27,679 nucleotides of DNA from Oehlia diaphana (GCA_003833135.1 QZLH01000002.1:124076-151754), one strand, 5' to 3'; counted from the first letter of the stretch, positions 1-11,380 are shown. Notes: generated by a model from the letters alone, not told the origin. Translations and numbers: made by a program.

Positions 1-1808
1 AGCCTTTATCAAACTTGATATCTTATCTTTATACCCCAAGTTTGTAGGAATATCTTTCGATATAATTAATTATATTTATAATGTACATACGGATTTATCG
101 GATTTAAAATATTTTACTGTCATTCTTTTCAAAGAATTAAAATTCTTATTTTGATTATTTTCATTATTTGCTCTATTTCAAAATATGAAAGTACAACTTT
201 TCATGAATTCAATGAACTTACCTCTAGTTGAAATTAGGAATTACAGTACAAGAGTCAGTTAATACAATGCACATGATATTTTAAAAATAATGGGATTAAT
301 TTAATAAATAATAAATTAATTAAATTATGTAATGGTTATCTCACAATCAACTATTACATAACATAACGGGTAAATTTTAATAAATTAATCCGAATAACTT
401 AAAAATTAATATTTTTGTTATTAGCCAATTACTTTTTTACTTTTGAAACAAAAAAAAAAAAAATTATTTGGGCTGATTTTTACTAGAAATGATTGCGTTA
501 TTCTATTCCGAAATATCATCATTTTGGTGTGAAAATCTGAATGATCATTTTTCATTTAATCAAAAAAAAAAAAAAAAAATGCCGTAATTTCTCCTTAAAT
601 TCCTTGATTCAATCAAGTGTAAATATTTTTAAAATCAATTTTAAGTAAAAAAAATGCTTTTCTCTCGACTAAAATGTAAAAAAAATTCATTCTTTCATAA
701 TATTGTAATACGAAAGATCAACAGGCGCCTTAAAAATTTAATAATAATACACGTGAAATAATTGAAGTATTTTGTGAATCTTGTGATGAAATGGCGTACA
801 TCTTTTTTTTTTATTTAGATACTTTAAAATGCATTATTCATCATAATATAATTACAACGAAACCCTTTAGGTTTCATTTATTTTCCGAATTCCGAATCAC
901 GAATCCTGAATCTAATCCGAAACTCCTGAAACTTTTATATACCGAAATATAACTATGTTTATTACAAAAATTATATTAATAAAACTATATTATTATAAAT
1001 TAAAGTTACTTTAACATAGTGCTCTTTGTCTAATTCATCTCCTTGCTCAAAAAATCTCCAAATTGGTTTCCACAAGTACTACTTGCAGACTTTGTTTTTT
1101 TGAATTTTATAGTAAACTATCCGACATTTTATTATTTAAAAAAGAGTAAAAAGACTTACTTCTAAATTAAGTCTTAAAAAGTAAAGTGATTATAAAACAT
1201 CGATAGTGAACTTCGGGAACTTAGTTTCGGGTTTCGGAATTTGTTTAGGTTTCGGGTGAAGTTTCTATTTGTATATTCCGAAATTCTAAACTTTCGGAAA
1301 TCCTCTCGGAAGTTTCGGGCCTCATGTTTAACAGTGAAACCAATTCAAACAATCAATTCAAACAATATTATTTTTTTTTCTTCTCAAAATATGACGAAAT
1401 ATTTATTTATATTCACAAGAAAAAAGAAATGTGGGAATTAAAATGTTATTTATTTAATAAAGTTAATAAAAGTGTGACTTGTATGTTGAAAATAATTATT
1501 TACTCACCTGCAAAATTAAAGTTTCCCATAATGGTAGCTTTAGCCAATAGCAAAAAATGCGGATTTTTTTTTTTATTAAATTACTGTAATCAGTAATTTC
1601 AAATTTTGCAAGTAAATCAATTTTTCCTAAGATAGTAAGCGGTAATCGGCAAAAATCCCTCATACCAATATCGTGCGATCATATAATATTTCCCAAAAAT
1701 GATTGATTTAAAAGAACTGTAAGAATAAGTATAAATAGAAATTAAAAATGATCTCCTTTTTTTTTTCAGTGAACTTCTTGTATCATCTTTTCATTATAAA
1801 AAAAAATC
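1..1808. other. AT-rich intergenic region upstream of the copper ATPase
   Basis: No coding region is supported here; open frames at about 1241-1596 are short, low-complexity and lack recognisable motifs. Two clusters of CCGAA/TTCGG words, at about 880-945 and 1205-1325, face each other and may be the eroded ends of a transposon. A pyrimidine tract ending in cag at 1767-1769 looks like a 3' splice site, so the ATPase may have a 5' UTR intron ending there. Several A or T homopolymers of 10-17 nt are present. Confidence 0.5.
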
Positions 1809-4800
1809 ATGGAAAAAATGGACAAGAAAATATCAAAGGCAAACTTCTCTTTGTCAGGTTTAACTTGTGCAAGTTGTGTCCTTTCTACTGAAAACACATT
1901 AAAAAAACTTTCAGGTTTAAATCCCACTACAATTAACGTCAATTTATTAACGAGTAATGCTATTTTTGAATTCGATGAAAATGTAATAAAACCCGAACAA
2001 ATTAAACAAGCCATAATTAACTCAGGTTTTAACGTCGAAGATATTAAAATTGAAAAAAAGTACATTGATCCTTCCAATCCGAGAAAAGCCCTTAATGAGG
2101 AACTCAATATTTCATCTCAAGAAGGCGAAACTTCATCCCATGATACAATTACAAAATTAGCTGTTAGTGGTATGACTTGTGCTTCCTGTGTAAGCTCAGT
2201 TCAATACTCTCTAGAATCTGTACCAGGCGTAGAATACGCTCATGTTAATTTACTTACTGGTGAAGCAAGTATAAAACACGATTTAAATAAGATCGGTCCA
2301 CGTGATCTTATAAAAATTATTGAAGAAAGTGGTTTTGGTGCTGAACTTATTAAGAGGGATAGATCTGATAATAATGGAAATTCAATTCGACGTCGTGCTG
2401 AACAATATCAAAAACTTCTTCGTAACAGATTTTTGGCCTCATTATGTTTCTCTATCCCAACAGCTTTAATTTCAATGGTATTCATGATGATATATCATAA
2501 TCCTGTAATTTCACATCAGATCATCCCCGGTTTGGAAGTCGGAACCATAATTTTATTCGCTCTTGCTACTCCTGTTCAATTTGGACTTGGTTATCCTTTT
2601 TATTTAAAAGGTATTCGTTCAGTATGGTATTCTCGTCAAGCAAATATGGATACTTTGGTAGCGATTGGAACCACTGTTGCATATTGTGGCTCAATTTTAA
2701 ATGTTTTGATCCCAATTCTTCGAAAATCTGAAGAACCTGGTTATCAATTCTTTGAAACTAGCGTCTTTCTTATCACTTTTATTTGGCTTGGAAGATGGAT
2801 GGAAGCTAAAGTGAAGGGTAAAACTTTTGAAACGATAACTAAACTTATGGAACTACAACCGGAAAAAGCTATTCTTATCACTCTTAGTTATGATGAAAAC
2901 AAACAAGAAGTTATTGACGAAAAAGAAATTGATATGGATCTCGTTCAAGGTAAAATTGTCAAAAGAATTTTTTTTTATATATTATATATATATATTTGTA
3001 TTACTTATTTCTTTTATTTTTTAAAATCAATTTAGTTAATGATATTCTTAAAGTGAACCCTGGAACAAAAATCCCATGCGATGGTTAGTATACATAAGTA
3101 ATAATTCATATCGTTTTTATAACAAACAGGTTAAAACTTTTACATATTAATATTTTAGGCAAGATATTCCGAGGTACCACGTCTTTGGACGAATCAATGT
3201 TAACAGGCGAATCAATACCCGTGACGAAAGGAGTTGATGATGAAGTTATATCCGCAACAGTAAATTTGTCATCAATGATTTGGATAAAAGCGACACGTGT
3301 TGGTTCTGATACAACACTTTCACGTATTATTGAACTAGTACAAACGGCTCAATCAAGTAAAAAGGCACCAATTGAAGCATTAGCTGATAAAATTGCACAA
3401 GTATTTGTTCCGGTCGTTATATCAATAGCAATTCTTGATTTCATTATATGGGTATCTCTTGGTGCTGCCGGTAAGATTCCAAAAGATTGGATACCCAATA
3501 ATGAACCATATCAAACATTTTCTTTATTCTTTGCTATATCTGTAATGGTTATTGCATGTCCTTGTGCCATGGGTTTAGCCTCTCCCACTGCTATTATGGT
3601 TGGAACTGGTCTTGCAGCTCGATTTGGTATTTTGATAAAAGGTGGTGGTGAAGCTATTGAAACAACTTTTCGTCTTGATACTATCGCATTTGACAAAACT
3701 GGAACATTGACCTATGGAAAACCAAAGGTCGTTTGTTCAAAATTTCTTGGAAAAGAATCACAAGATGTAAGTAAAGTTCGTGATTTATATCTTCAAATCA
3801 TTGGAACTGTTGAATCTTCAAGTGATCATCCATTGGCCAAAGCTGTCGCTCAGTTTGCTTCCTCAAAAATTAAATTTTCAAATAATGTCATATTGAAAAG
3901 TGTGACCGAATTTCCTGGAAAAGGGCTTCGAGCTGAAGTGGAAATTAATGATCCTCTTGCATGTGAATTATTACCTACTAAAAATCCTGGTTCAACATTT
4001 AATGTGTTTATTGGTAATGAAAGGTGGCTTAAAAAGAATAGATGCGTTTATCCTTCTCTTAGTGAAAACATGATATCTTCAAATGTTGAAAAATGGAAAA
4101 ACTCCGGTTATTCAATAGTTCTTGTTGGATTATCATTTTTTGAATCATCCAATGGTTATATTCTTGCACAAATGGGAATTGCTGACACTCCAAGACCAGA
4201 TGCTGCCCAAACCGTTTCCGAATTAATTGCTCGTGGAATTGAAGTTTGGATGATTACAGGAGATAATCCTATAACGGCCAAGGCTATTGCTAAAAAACTT
4301 GGAATTGAGAATGTTCTAGCTGAAGTAACACCTGAAATGAAAGCAGAGAAAATTAAATGGTTACAACGCAAAGGACGCCCAATAAAAAAATCAAACATAT
4401 TTACTACATTTTTTACTCCCAAATTTGATATTGAAATAACGAGAAGAGCTGTAGTTGCAATGATTGGTGATGGTATTAATGATTCACCTGCTCTCGCACA
4501 ATCAGATTTACCAATATCAGTAGCAAGTGCTACAGATGTCGCTATAGAATCGGCTTCTATTATTTTGACAAGATCAACTTTAAGTTCTTTAATTACGTTA
4601 ATAGCACTTTCTAAAGCTATAATATGGAGGATCAGATATAATTTCTTATGGGCTTATATTTATAATTCTTTAGCGATACCTATTGCAGCCGGTGTTTTCT
4701 TTCCTGCATTTAAATATAGTCTTAGACCTGAACTTGCTAGTTTATCAATGGCAGTTAGTTCTATTAGTGTAGTATTAAGTAGTTTATGGTTGAAAAGATT

Positions 4801-4819
4801 TAAAGAACCTAAAAAATAA
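1809..4819 (+). CDS. P1B-type copper-transporting ATPase (CCC2/ATP7 family), three exons
   Basis: This is a heavy-metal P-type ATPase that pumps Cu+ across a membrane, in fungi usually into the late Golgi to load cuproenzymes. Proposed exons are 1809-2949, 3036-3083 and 3159-4819, giving 949 residues; both introns are GT-AG and restore the frame. Two N-terminal HMA domains carry CxxC at C20/C23 and C124/C127. Membrane segments follow from about residue 208. Other motifs are TGES at 412-415, the Cu-specific CPC at 530-532, DKTGT with phosphorylated D575, the HP motif near 619, TGDN at 762-765 and GDGIND at 832-837. A stretch of about 25 residues before the last motif (about 800-826) looks longer than usual. 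An in-frame TAA at 1797-1799 supports the start at 1809. Two HMA domains match fungal Ccc2. All catalytic motifs are intact, so it is probably functional. Confidence 0.95.
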
Positions 4820-5272
4820 AATTTAATTTAGTAATATTGTATAATAGAATGTAGAAATAACAAATAAATAATATTTCATTTGTTTGACGGCTATATTTTT
4901 TCCATGATATATTTTGTAACGAAAATTCACTGCGCCACGTATTAAATCATGATTATTACATATCGTATTATATAACGTTATGGAAAAAAAAATTTATTTT
5001 TTTTAGTCGAATATTACATAATATTGCTTTCTAACATGATTTAAACAATTATATAAACGGTGACATCAAAAAGATGAAAAAGAATTTACCGATCTCATTT
5101 TGATTTTATAATAGTGATAGTAATGGCCTATTACGCTTATATAGTTCGGAATAGATAATATTTAATTGTTTATAAGACTTTTTTCACATTAAATTAGTGT
5201 GAGAAAGGGAAGATACAATTAAATATAAAGGTCATCAGAATTCAGAAAACTTTTTTCAAAGCGTAACTAACC
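4820..5272. other. Intergenic region
   Basis: AT-rich spacer between the ATPase stop and the Crinkler-like start. AATAAA-like words shortly after 4860 could serve ATPase polyadenylation. A TATAAAG word lies at about 5224-5230, 43 nt before the next ATG, but this close to the start it is weak promoter evidence. No gene or repeat was recognised. Confidence 0.4.
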
Positions 5273-5581
5273 ATGCATGCTATTAGGCTTTTTTGTCTTG
5301 TTAAAGGTGAAGGAACTATGCGCGCCTTCGCAATAACAATTAATAAGAATGAGACCATTAGTGATCTCAAAAAGAAAATCAGGTTAGATCAACCACGAGC
5401 TTTCGCCAAAACTGATAGCAAAGATCTTAAATTATGGATGGTAAATGTTCGCGACGATGGGCAAGATGAGATCAGATACAATGTAGAGCTAATGCCGACA
5501 CGAGAAATTGAAGAATATTGGTCCCAAACACCGGAAAAAAACCGCATTCACGTTGTAGTTGAACGATTAACTCGAAGATAA
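5273..5581 (+). CDS. Stand-alone Crinkler-type (CRN) N-terminal domain protein
   Basis: A single-exon frame of 102 residues. After a short leader it has LFCLV at residues 6-10, a ubiquitin-like header with a KDLKLW block at about 50-55, and a closing IHVVVERL at about 91-98. This order matches the N-terminal header of Crinkler (CRN/RHS-type) proteins, where a ubiquitin-like module precedes variable C-terminal domains and the header ends near an HVLV-like motif. Here translation stops just after that position, so no effector domain is attached. The ATG lies in an ACCATG context. No signal peptide is visible. It could be a truncated gene, a genuine header-only protein, or a first exon with an unseen downstream exon; no convincing donor or continuation was found in 5582-5980. 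The biological role is unknown. Confidence 0.8.
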   Translation: MHAIRLFCLVKGEGTMRAFAITINKNETISDLKKKIRLDQPRAFAKTDSKDLKLWMVNVRDDGQDEIRYNVELMPTREIEEYWSQTPEKNRIHVVVERLTRR

Positions 5582-5982
5582 ACCAAGGGTAGATATTATA
5601 AACCAGTTGTATTTGTGATTTAGATCACTATATTGAAAATATTTAGGATTTCACTTTTCATTAACATTAGTTGCCAGTTAATACGATTAATACGAGAAAC
5701 AAGATTAAATGCTGCGCTTGCATAACAAGATTCATAAAACTCTTATTATGTCTTCGTTTAAATTTTAAATTTTTTTCAAATAATTAATAAGACTTACGAT
5801 TTTTTTAATTTATGGTATTTGAAGATAAGAAATAAGAATAATTATTTCAGATTGATTTATTATTAAAAATTGTGAAAACCACTCAAGATTATTTAAGGTA
5901 CAAATGTATAAGATTGTCGATCTATGTTTGATAATACTAATGATTTTATTTACAAGAATGATTATTCCATCAATACGGTAAA
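5582..5982. other. Intergenic region between two convergent genes
   Basis: About 400 nt of AT-rich spacer between the stop of the Crinkler-like gene and the stop of the minus-strand HAUS2-like gene. It should hold both 3' ends. No coding segment was recognised, and nothing resembling a Crinkler C-terminal domain was seen. Confidence 0.4.
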
Positions 5983-7090
5983 TTAATCTTTACCCTTTCC
6001 TGCGTCAATGTCATATATTTGCTTTAAAAATTGTCTAACTCTCTCAAGACTATCAAAATAATTTCCATACATTGCAGTTAAAGATGCAATTCCATAGATT
6101 TGATTACTCTGAATTAATAATATCAAATATATATATATATATATATTTTTTAGTTGTTATCACTTTTATAGAATAACATACAATATAACTTACAATACAA
6201 TTTAAAATACATACAATCTTTTCATCTGTGATAGAATGATTTTTTATCCATAAAGTGCTCTCAATATCATTAGGTAACGATGCAATACATTTTGTAATAC
6301 CTGGGAATAATTCTGAAAAAGCTCTATATTATATAAAAAGTATTTATTTAGAATTTAATATTTTTTAATTAATGAACATCTAATTTTAAAATATATGCCT
6401 GTGATATTCCGGTTCGATATTAATATGTTCTCCAACGAAAGGATCTTTAATTCTCATTATCAAAGATTGTTTATCCGATAATATGGATTCTATATGATTA
6501 TTGAAATCTGATAATACTTTAATCTTTTTTTCTAAAACAATGAAAAAAATTGAAAAAGATCATTAAAAAGATTTTATAATAAATAATAATAATTAAAAGA
6601 TTCTTAATAAAAATAATACTATTATTATATTAAAAACAAACCGATTTCAGTTTTTTTAACTAAATCGAAACTTTGTTTAGAATCTTTAAATTTTGTAAGA
6701 ACTTCTCGAATCTTGAAAAATAACAATAAAAAAGTTGATGTTTAAAAAATATTATAAACTTTATTATTATTATTATTATTATTACTTTAATTTATAATTC
6801 ATTCTTACTTGTTGTACATTATCACAAAGATCAAGTATTTCTTTTATCAAATCAATTAATTGTATTGATGATGCCGTTTGTGAAGAATGAAATGTAACTG
6901 GTCCCTATTTAATAATAAAAATTATTTATTTAATTTATTTATTTATTTATTTAAAAAAAAATTAAAAAATTAAAAAAATTTATTAGTTTACAATCTTATA
7001 TTCGATTTTATTGGCAATCTCCAAAACATTATTTAGTGATGGTGAATTATCTTGTGTATTACTTGAATTATATCGCGTTGATGATGACAT
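5983..7090 (-). CDS. HAUS2: HAUS2-like augmin complex subunit, six exons
   Basis: Reading the minus strand with short introns gives a 210-residue protein. Proposed exons are 7090-6992, 6904-6809, 6711-6642, 6531-6399, 6323-6215 and 6108-5983. All phases join without a stop and the end is TAA at 5985-5983. The block at residues 99-133 (NNHIES, SL.MRI..P, NIEPEYHR) aligns by eye with my recollection of the central part of human HAUS2, including a conserved NNH-E and YHR. The length is close to the animal protein (about 235). HAUS2 belongs to augmin, which recruits gamma-tubulin to existing spindle microtubules. The predicted protein is mostly helical or coiled coil. The fourth intron (6398-6324) needs a GC donor; the other four use GT. 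The gene is divergent from PEX3. No exon is long enough to stand out in a plain ORF scan. Confidence 0.72.
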
Positions 7091-7360
7091 TTTTGCAAAT
7101 TGATAAAATGAACGAAAGGAAGGAGAGTACAAAGTTTTTGCGCGTTAAAATCATTAACCAATTTAATTCACGTGATATTCGGGGATGAATAACCATGCGA
7201 CAAATAAATTTCATCACAGTTACCTTAACCAAAAAAAACTGGAATATGGGAATGGGTTACCATACAGTCCATACTGTTACCTTATCATATTACATAATTT
7301 TGATCAGAGATTAAAAAAAAAAATACTTTTTTTTTTGGACCGAAAAAAAAAAAAAAAAAA
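7091..7360. promoter_or_regulatory. Putative shared promoter between HAUS2-like gene and PEX3
   Basis: The two start codons face away from each other across 270 nt, so this stretch must contain both promoters and 5' UTRs. It holds T- and A-rich tracts at about 7312-7336 and an 18-A run at 7343-7360 directly abutting the PEX3 ATG. Poly(dA:dT) tracts commonly exclude nucleosomes in fungal promoters. No specific TATA element was assigned. Confidence 0.45.
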
Positions 7361-9326
7361 ATGATTTCGGCTACTAAAAGATTTCTTAAAAAACATCAGA
7401 GAAAATTTTTTGTCACTTTGGGTATTACAGGCGGAATATATTTTATTGGAAAATGGGTAACGTGGAAAATATCTGAAATGCAAGAAAGAGCTGCTTCAGA
7501 ACGAACTGCTAGAGAAAAGTCTGTAATTTACTTACATTACTCTTATTTTATTTCGAAAACTTTTTTTTTTTTTATTGATATCATAAATTTTCTAATTTTT
7601 CTTTTTAGCATGAAGAAGAGATTTCATCAAAGACAAATTGATTGTACTTTCACAGTATTATCACATATTCAAGCATTAATACAGCAATTAACGGACGATT
7701 TAGATGTAGAATCAATTTTTGCAAATTTACAAAAAGCAAAACAAATCAATAAAGGGATAAGTAGTGATACGACTACAAATATGGCGTCATCAAATACAGA
7801 GTCACCGAATACAACAGTTAATGATAATGCTACGGCATCAATTGGTTCCATCGGTTCCATTGGTTCTACTGGTTCTACGTCAGTTGTTCTTGTTAATAAT
7901 GATAATAATGAATCTACAACATCAACGCCTTCATCATCAGTTGTTTTAGTTGGTCGGTCAAATGAAAGCGACAATGAAATGGCAAAAGTTACAGAAACCA
8001 CCACGCATAGTCAAGGAGAAAATAGTAATGGAAATAATTTTGGTAACATGAGTCAAGAAACTGAAGTAAATTCTCCAATTAGTCCTATTAATAATTCTCA
8101 AGAAGCCGTCAAAATGTCAAAGCAAAAACGAATTAAATTATGGAACGAAATAAAATTCAAAAGTAAGTAAAATGAGCACATTCCAACATTCTACACATTC
8201 TTATCAATATTTAATGAATTAATCTTTTTTGTATTTTAGGTTTCACAAGAACCATTGCAGCTGTGTATCTTGAAACACTTCTTACGTTAACCATTTTCAT
8301 TCAATTAAATCTTTTGGGAAGATATAATTATCTTTATTCTGTTTCTCTTACAGAACGTGATAGAGAACAATCGATTACAGTTCATAATGGATCACTATTG
8401 AGTCCTGTAACAGAGAAAAAATATTTGGCTTTTATTGCATGGTTTTTGAATGTGGGATATAAAGAGATTGTTGCAAGAGTTAGTGCAGCTGTTGAATCTT
8501 CTTTATCAAGGTAGAATGATCACACATATATTATTTATATGTTATAGAAAAATAATTTTAATTTGTATTTTTATTAGCATGTCACTCAAAAACGAACTTT
8601 CATATCAAGACTTTGTATGGCTTATATCTGAAATTAGATCAAAGATTGAAGGAACTGATAATGATAGTCCTGCCCATAAGTACTTAATATTTAAATTTTC
8701 TTCGCTCGCGATCTCACTTTATGTTTCCTAACCTTGAAAATATGAATTTTTAGATTTTTTAATGTAATGATGCCTGAAAATTTATCAGATGAAATACGAA
8801 TATTGGATGAATGTGGGATAGATAATTTAGATTCTACTATTGATTCAAGTTTGAGAAAGTTATTGGACGAAACTAAAGATTTTATACATAGGTATCTGGA
8901 AAAACTTGATTATACTTTGAAAATAACTTTACAGGTTTTAACGTAAAATTTTTTTTTTCATATAAAGTCGGGATTTAGCTACAGTTCTTTCGGCGTGTCT
9001 TAATTCAGCTTTTAATTTATTATATCAGGACATGTCTTCAAATTTTAGTTTTGAAGATGCATTAAGTGAAGAAAAAATTGAAAAGAATATAACACTTGCA
9101 AAATTATTACCATCCATTACAAAAGAAGCTCACGCTGTCCTTAATTGTGCACCAGCAAGATTTCTTGAGGTTTGTAAATTACTTGTATGTTACTTAATAA
9201 AAACTTACAGGTTAATAATGTAATTATTTATTATAGGCGATTAAAGAATGTAAAGAATTGCAAGCACTCTCTGCAATTATTTACGCCTCATTCGACAATG
9301 AATCGGAAATAAATTTACAAAATTAA
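7361..9326 (+). CDS. PEX3: Peroxin-3 (PEX3), peroxisomal membrane biogenesis factor, seven exons
   Basis: PEX3 anchors PEX19 at the peroxisomal membrane and is needed for membrane protein insertion. Proposed exons are 7361-7518, 7609-8162, 8240-8510, 8578-8679, 8754-8891, 8968-9169 and 9237-9326, giving 504 residues, all with GT-AG introns. The N-terminus (basic residues, then a hydrophobic anchor at about 17-38 followed by WKISEMQER) is typical of PEX3. Other family blocks are QRQIDCTFTVLS near 60, SFTRT...VYLETLL at about 238-252, QLNLLGRY shortly after, DLATVLSACLNSAFNLL and a C-terminal ECKELQALSA. An insert rich in Ser, Thr and Asn at about residues 98-225 explains the extra length compared with human (373) and yeast (441). 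Acceptor choice at exon 2 was fixed because the alternative phase meets a stop. Confidence 0.93.
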
Positions 9327-9446
9327 GTAAATAGATATTTAATTATTTATAATACATGTATAATATTGACAATTATAGTCGTATGTAATAGAAGTTTTTC
9401 AAATATACATAATGTTTATTTGTTAATATATGAAATAAAATATTAA

Positions 9447-9447
<1 letters not shown>

Positions 9448-9493
<46 letters not shown>
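9448..9493. repeat. Poly(A) tract of 46 nt
   Basis: An uninterrupted run of 46 A lies between the convergent PEX3 and BTB-TLDc genes. On the minus strand it is poly(T) about 70 nt past the BTB-TLDc stop. No target-site duplication or retro-transcribed body was seen beside it, so it is treated as a homopolymer rather than a retrocopy tail. Confidence 0.9.
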
Positions 9494-9495
<2 letters not shown>

Positions 9496-9562
9496 AAAAA
9501 TATAATTTACTTTAAAAATACAATTTCAAGATACTAAAGTATTATAAATTACTTTAAATTAT

Positions 9563-11380
9563 TTAACTAATTTGAAATACTTCATAGTCATCAATATAAA
9601 AAGTACCATGAATATCTCTAATCCTATTCTCATAATATTCCGCTTTAGTATAACCAGTTCTTTTATTCAAAATACCACCAATTCTTAAATCACTACCACC
9701 ACCAAATGAAATGAAACCAGTTTTTGAATTAAATACAGTTTTATCAATTAGTTCTCGTTTTAACCTACTCAATCTTGGTATAAGTGGAGGAGAGTTATTA
9801 TTAGAACTTGTAGAAGAAGAATTATTATCACGAAAAGAAAATATAAAACTATTAATTGAATCAGGATGGGATTTATTTGAATTATTCCAACCAACTGGAT
9901 TAAAACCACCTACCAATTCATTTGTACCAGAAATCTTTGCTATGATCATTATATTTAATTTATTATCTAATATTCTATGTAAATTATATAAATCAAAAGA
10001 ATCTCTTGACGCTCTATATAATAACGTAAATTTATAAGGTGGTTTAAGTAGAGAAGATGGATGACCATTGGTTGGAATTGCATATGAAGTTGTTAAAAAA
10101 GTGGTGGTAGTAGGAGTTAAAGTGAATTGGGAAATAATAGAAGAAGAAGAACAATGAGAAGATAATGGAGAGATATTATTATCTTTATGATCTAACCAAT
10201 TAGTTATTACTTTGATATGATAATTTGTTATAATTTCAGAATTTAATCTACGCCTAGGAGGTTTTAAAGTAATAATTTTCATTGGAAAATTATTATTACT
10301 AATTATATTATTATTATTATTATTATTATTATCATTATTATTAAGTGTATAATATTTTATAGGATCTAAATCATCAAAAGGTAATGATTTAAAAGGGGGA
10401 GGGGGTAAAAGATTATTTGGGAAAGAATAAAAATGATCTTGTAATTGATCATAAAATTCATTATTAAATATTTCTTTAAATGGGGTAATATATTTTATGA
10501 AATCAACTTTTAAAAATTCTATAAACCGAATTTTTGTTAATAAATTTTTTAAAATTTTACCCAATATATTAAATTCTTTTGTAGTCCAAGAACATGTATT
10601 AATTAAATAATCTATTAAATCTTTTAATTCCAAATTTAATAACCATTCTTCATCATTATGATCTAATATTGATAATTGATCATTTGATTGATAAATTCCC
10701 CATTTAATAATAAAATTCCACATATCAATTTCATTAAATTTATTAAAATCATCTCTTTCCAATAATTCCAATAAAATTTCTTCATATAAATAAAAGAAAT
10801 TAATAGAATTAAATAATAATATAGGATTATTCATTATTAATTTTTCTATACAAAAAGATTGAATATCTTTATATGATGAATGATTATAACTTAAATTTAA
10901 TATTTGATGAATATTTTCTTGAATATATTTTGAATGATATGTTATTAAATATTTTTGTATATAACCGATCAATTCTTCTATTGCCAATTCATCTGATGAT
11001 ATTAATAATATTATAATATCGGATGGTGATAAATATTCTAAGGATATACTACCATCATAAATATATTTTAAAATTATAGAGAAAGTTTTTGGGTAAATAT
11101 TTGGATTTTTTAGTATTATTTTATCATCATTATCCATTTTTACCCAATCGTGTGATAATGCTGCCTCAAAATATTTACACCGTGTTTTCAATATTATTGA
11201 ATGTGCTTTAAATATTTTAAAATTTTCTTCTTCTTCATTATTTAAGGTGAAAATTGATTTGATATTTCCATTTGATCTTTCTCGTTCTCCTATTTCTATA
11301 ATTACATCATAATCATTTGATGTTTCTAATAATTTGGTATAATCAAGCGAAAGTTTTGCTGAAAAATATTCTAGTGCCAT
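9563..11380 (-). CDS. BTB/POZ-BACK-TLDc domain protein, intronless
   Basis: A 605-residue single-exon protein. The BTB/POZ fold spans about residues 12-145, with the family pattern DYDVIIEIGE...FKAHSIILKTRCKYFEAAL...ILKYIYDGSISLE. A BACK-like helical region follows at about 150-310 (including IDMWNFIIKWG). A Pro run at 326-329 and an Asn-rich tract around 347-364 form a linker. A TLDc domain occupies about 445-604 (FTLLYRASRDSFD, LVGGFNPVGW, FYIDDYEVFQ). BTB domains dimerise and often recruit cullin-3; TLDc domains are linked to oxidative stress responses and V-ATPase regulation. This architecture is strongly expanded in arbuscular mycorrhizal fungi, to my knowledge. Its BTB region has an acidic insert at about 34-54 absent from the neighbouring paralogue at 14132. 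The substrate is unknown. Confidence 0.9.
   Translation of the reverse strand: MALEYFSAKLSLDYTKLLETSNDYDVIIEIGERERSNGNIKSIFTLNNEEEENFKIFKAHSIILKTRCKYFEAALSHDWVKMDNDDKIILKNPNIYPKTFSIILKYIYDGSISLEYLSPSDIIILLISSDELAIEELIGYIQKYLITYHSKYIQENIHQILNLSYNHSSYKDIQSFCIEKLIMNNPILLFNSINFFYLYEEILLELLERDDFNKFNEIDMWNFIIKWGIYQSNDQLSILDHNDEEWLLNLELKDLIDYLINTCSWTTKEFNILGKILKNLLTKIRFIEFLKVDFIKYITPFKEIFNNEFYDQLQDHFYSFPNNLLPPPPFKSLPFDDLDPIKYYTLNNNDNNNNNNNNIISNNNFPMKIITLKPPRRRLNSEIITNYHIKVITNWLDHKDNNISPLSSHCSSSSIISQFTLTPTTTTFLTTSYAIPTNGHPSSLLKPPYKFTLLYRASRDSFDLYNLHRILDNKLNIMIIAKISGTNELVGGFNPVGWNNSNKSHPDSINSFIFSFRDNNSSSTSSNNNSPPLIPRLSRLKRELIDKTVFNSKTGFISFGGGSDLRIGGILNKRTGYTKAEYYENRIRDIHGTFYIDDYEVFQIS

Noticed and set aside
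1241..1596. Two overlapping short frames upstream of the ATPase
   Set aside because: They overlap the TTCGG repeat block and homopolymers and lack motifs; not considered genes.
7669..8004. Minus-strand frame opposite PEX3 exon 2
   Set aside because: It is the antisense shadow of the Ser/Thr/Asn-rich PEX3 insert; the plus-strand reading has conserved PEX3 blocks on both sides.
9448..9493. 46-A run as the tail of a LINE or retrocopy
   Set aside because: No reverse transcriptase, 3' UTR-like body or target duplication adjoins it; PEX3 upstream has introns.
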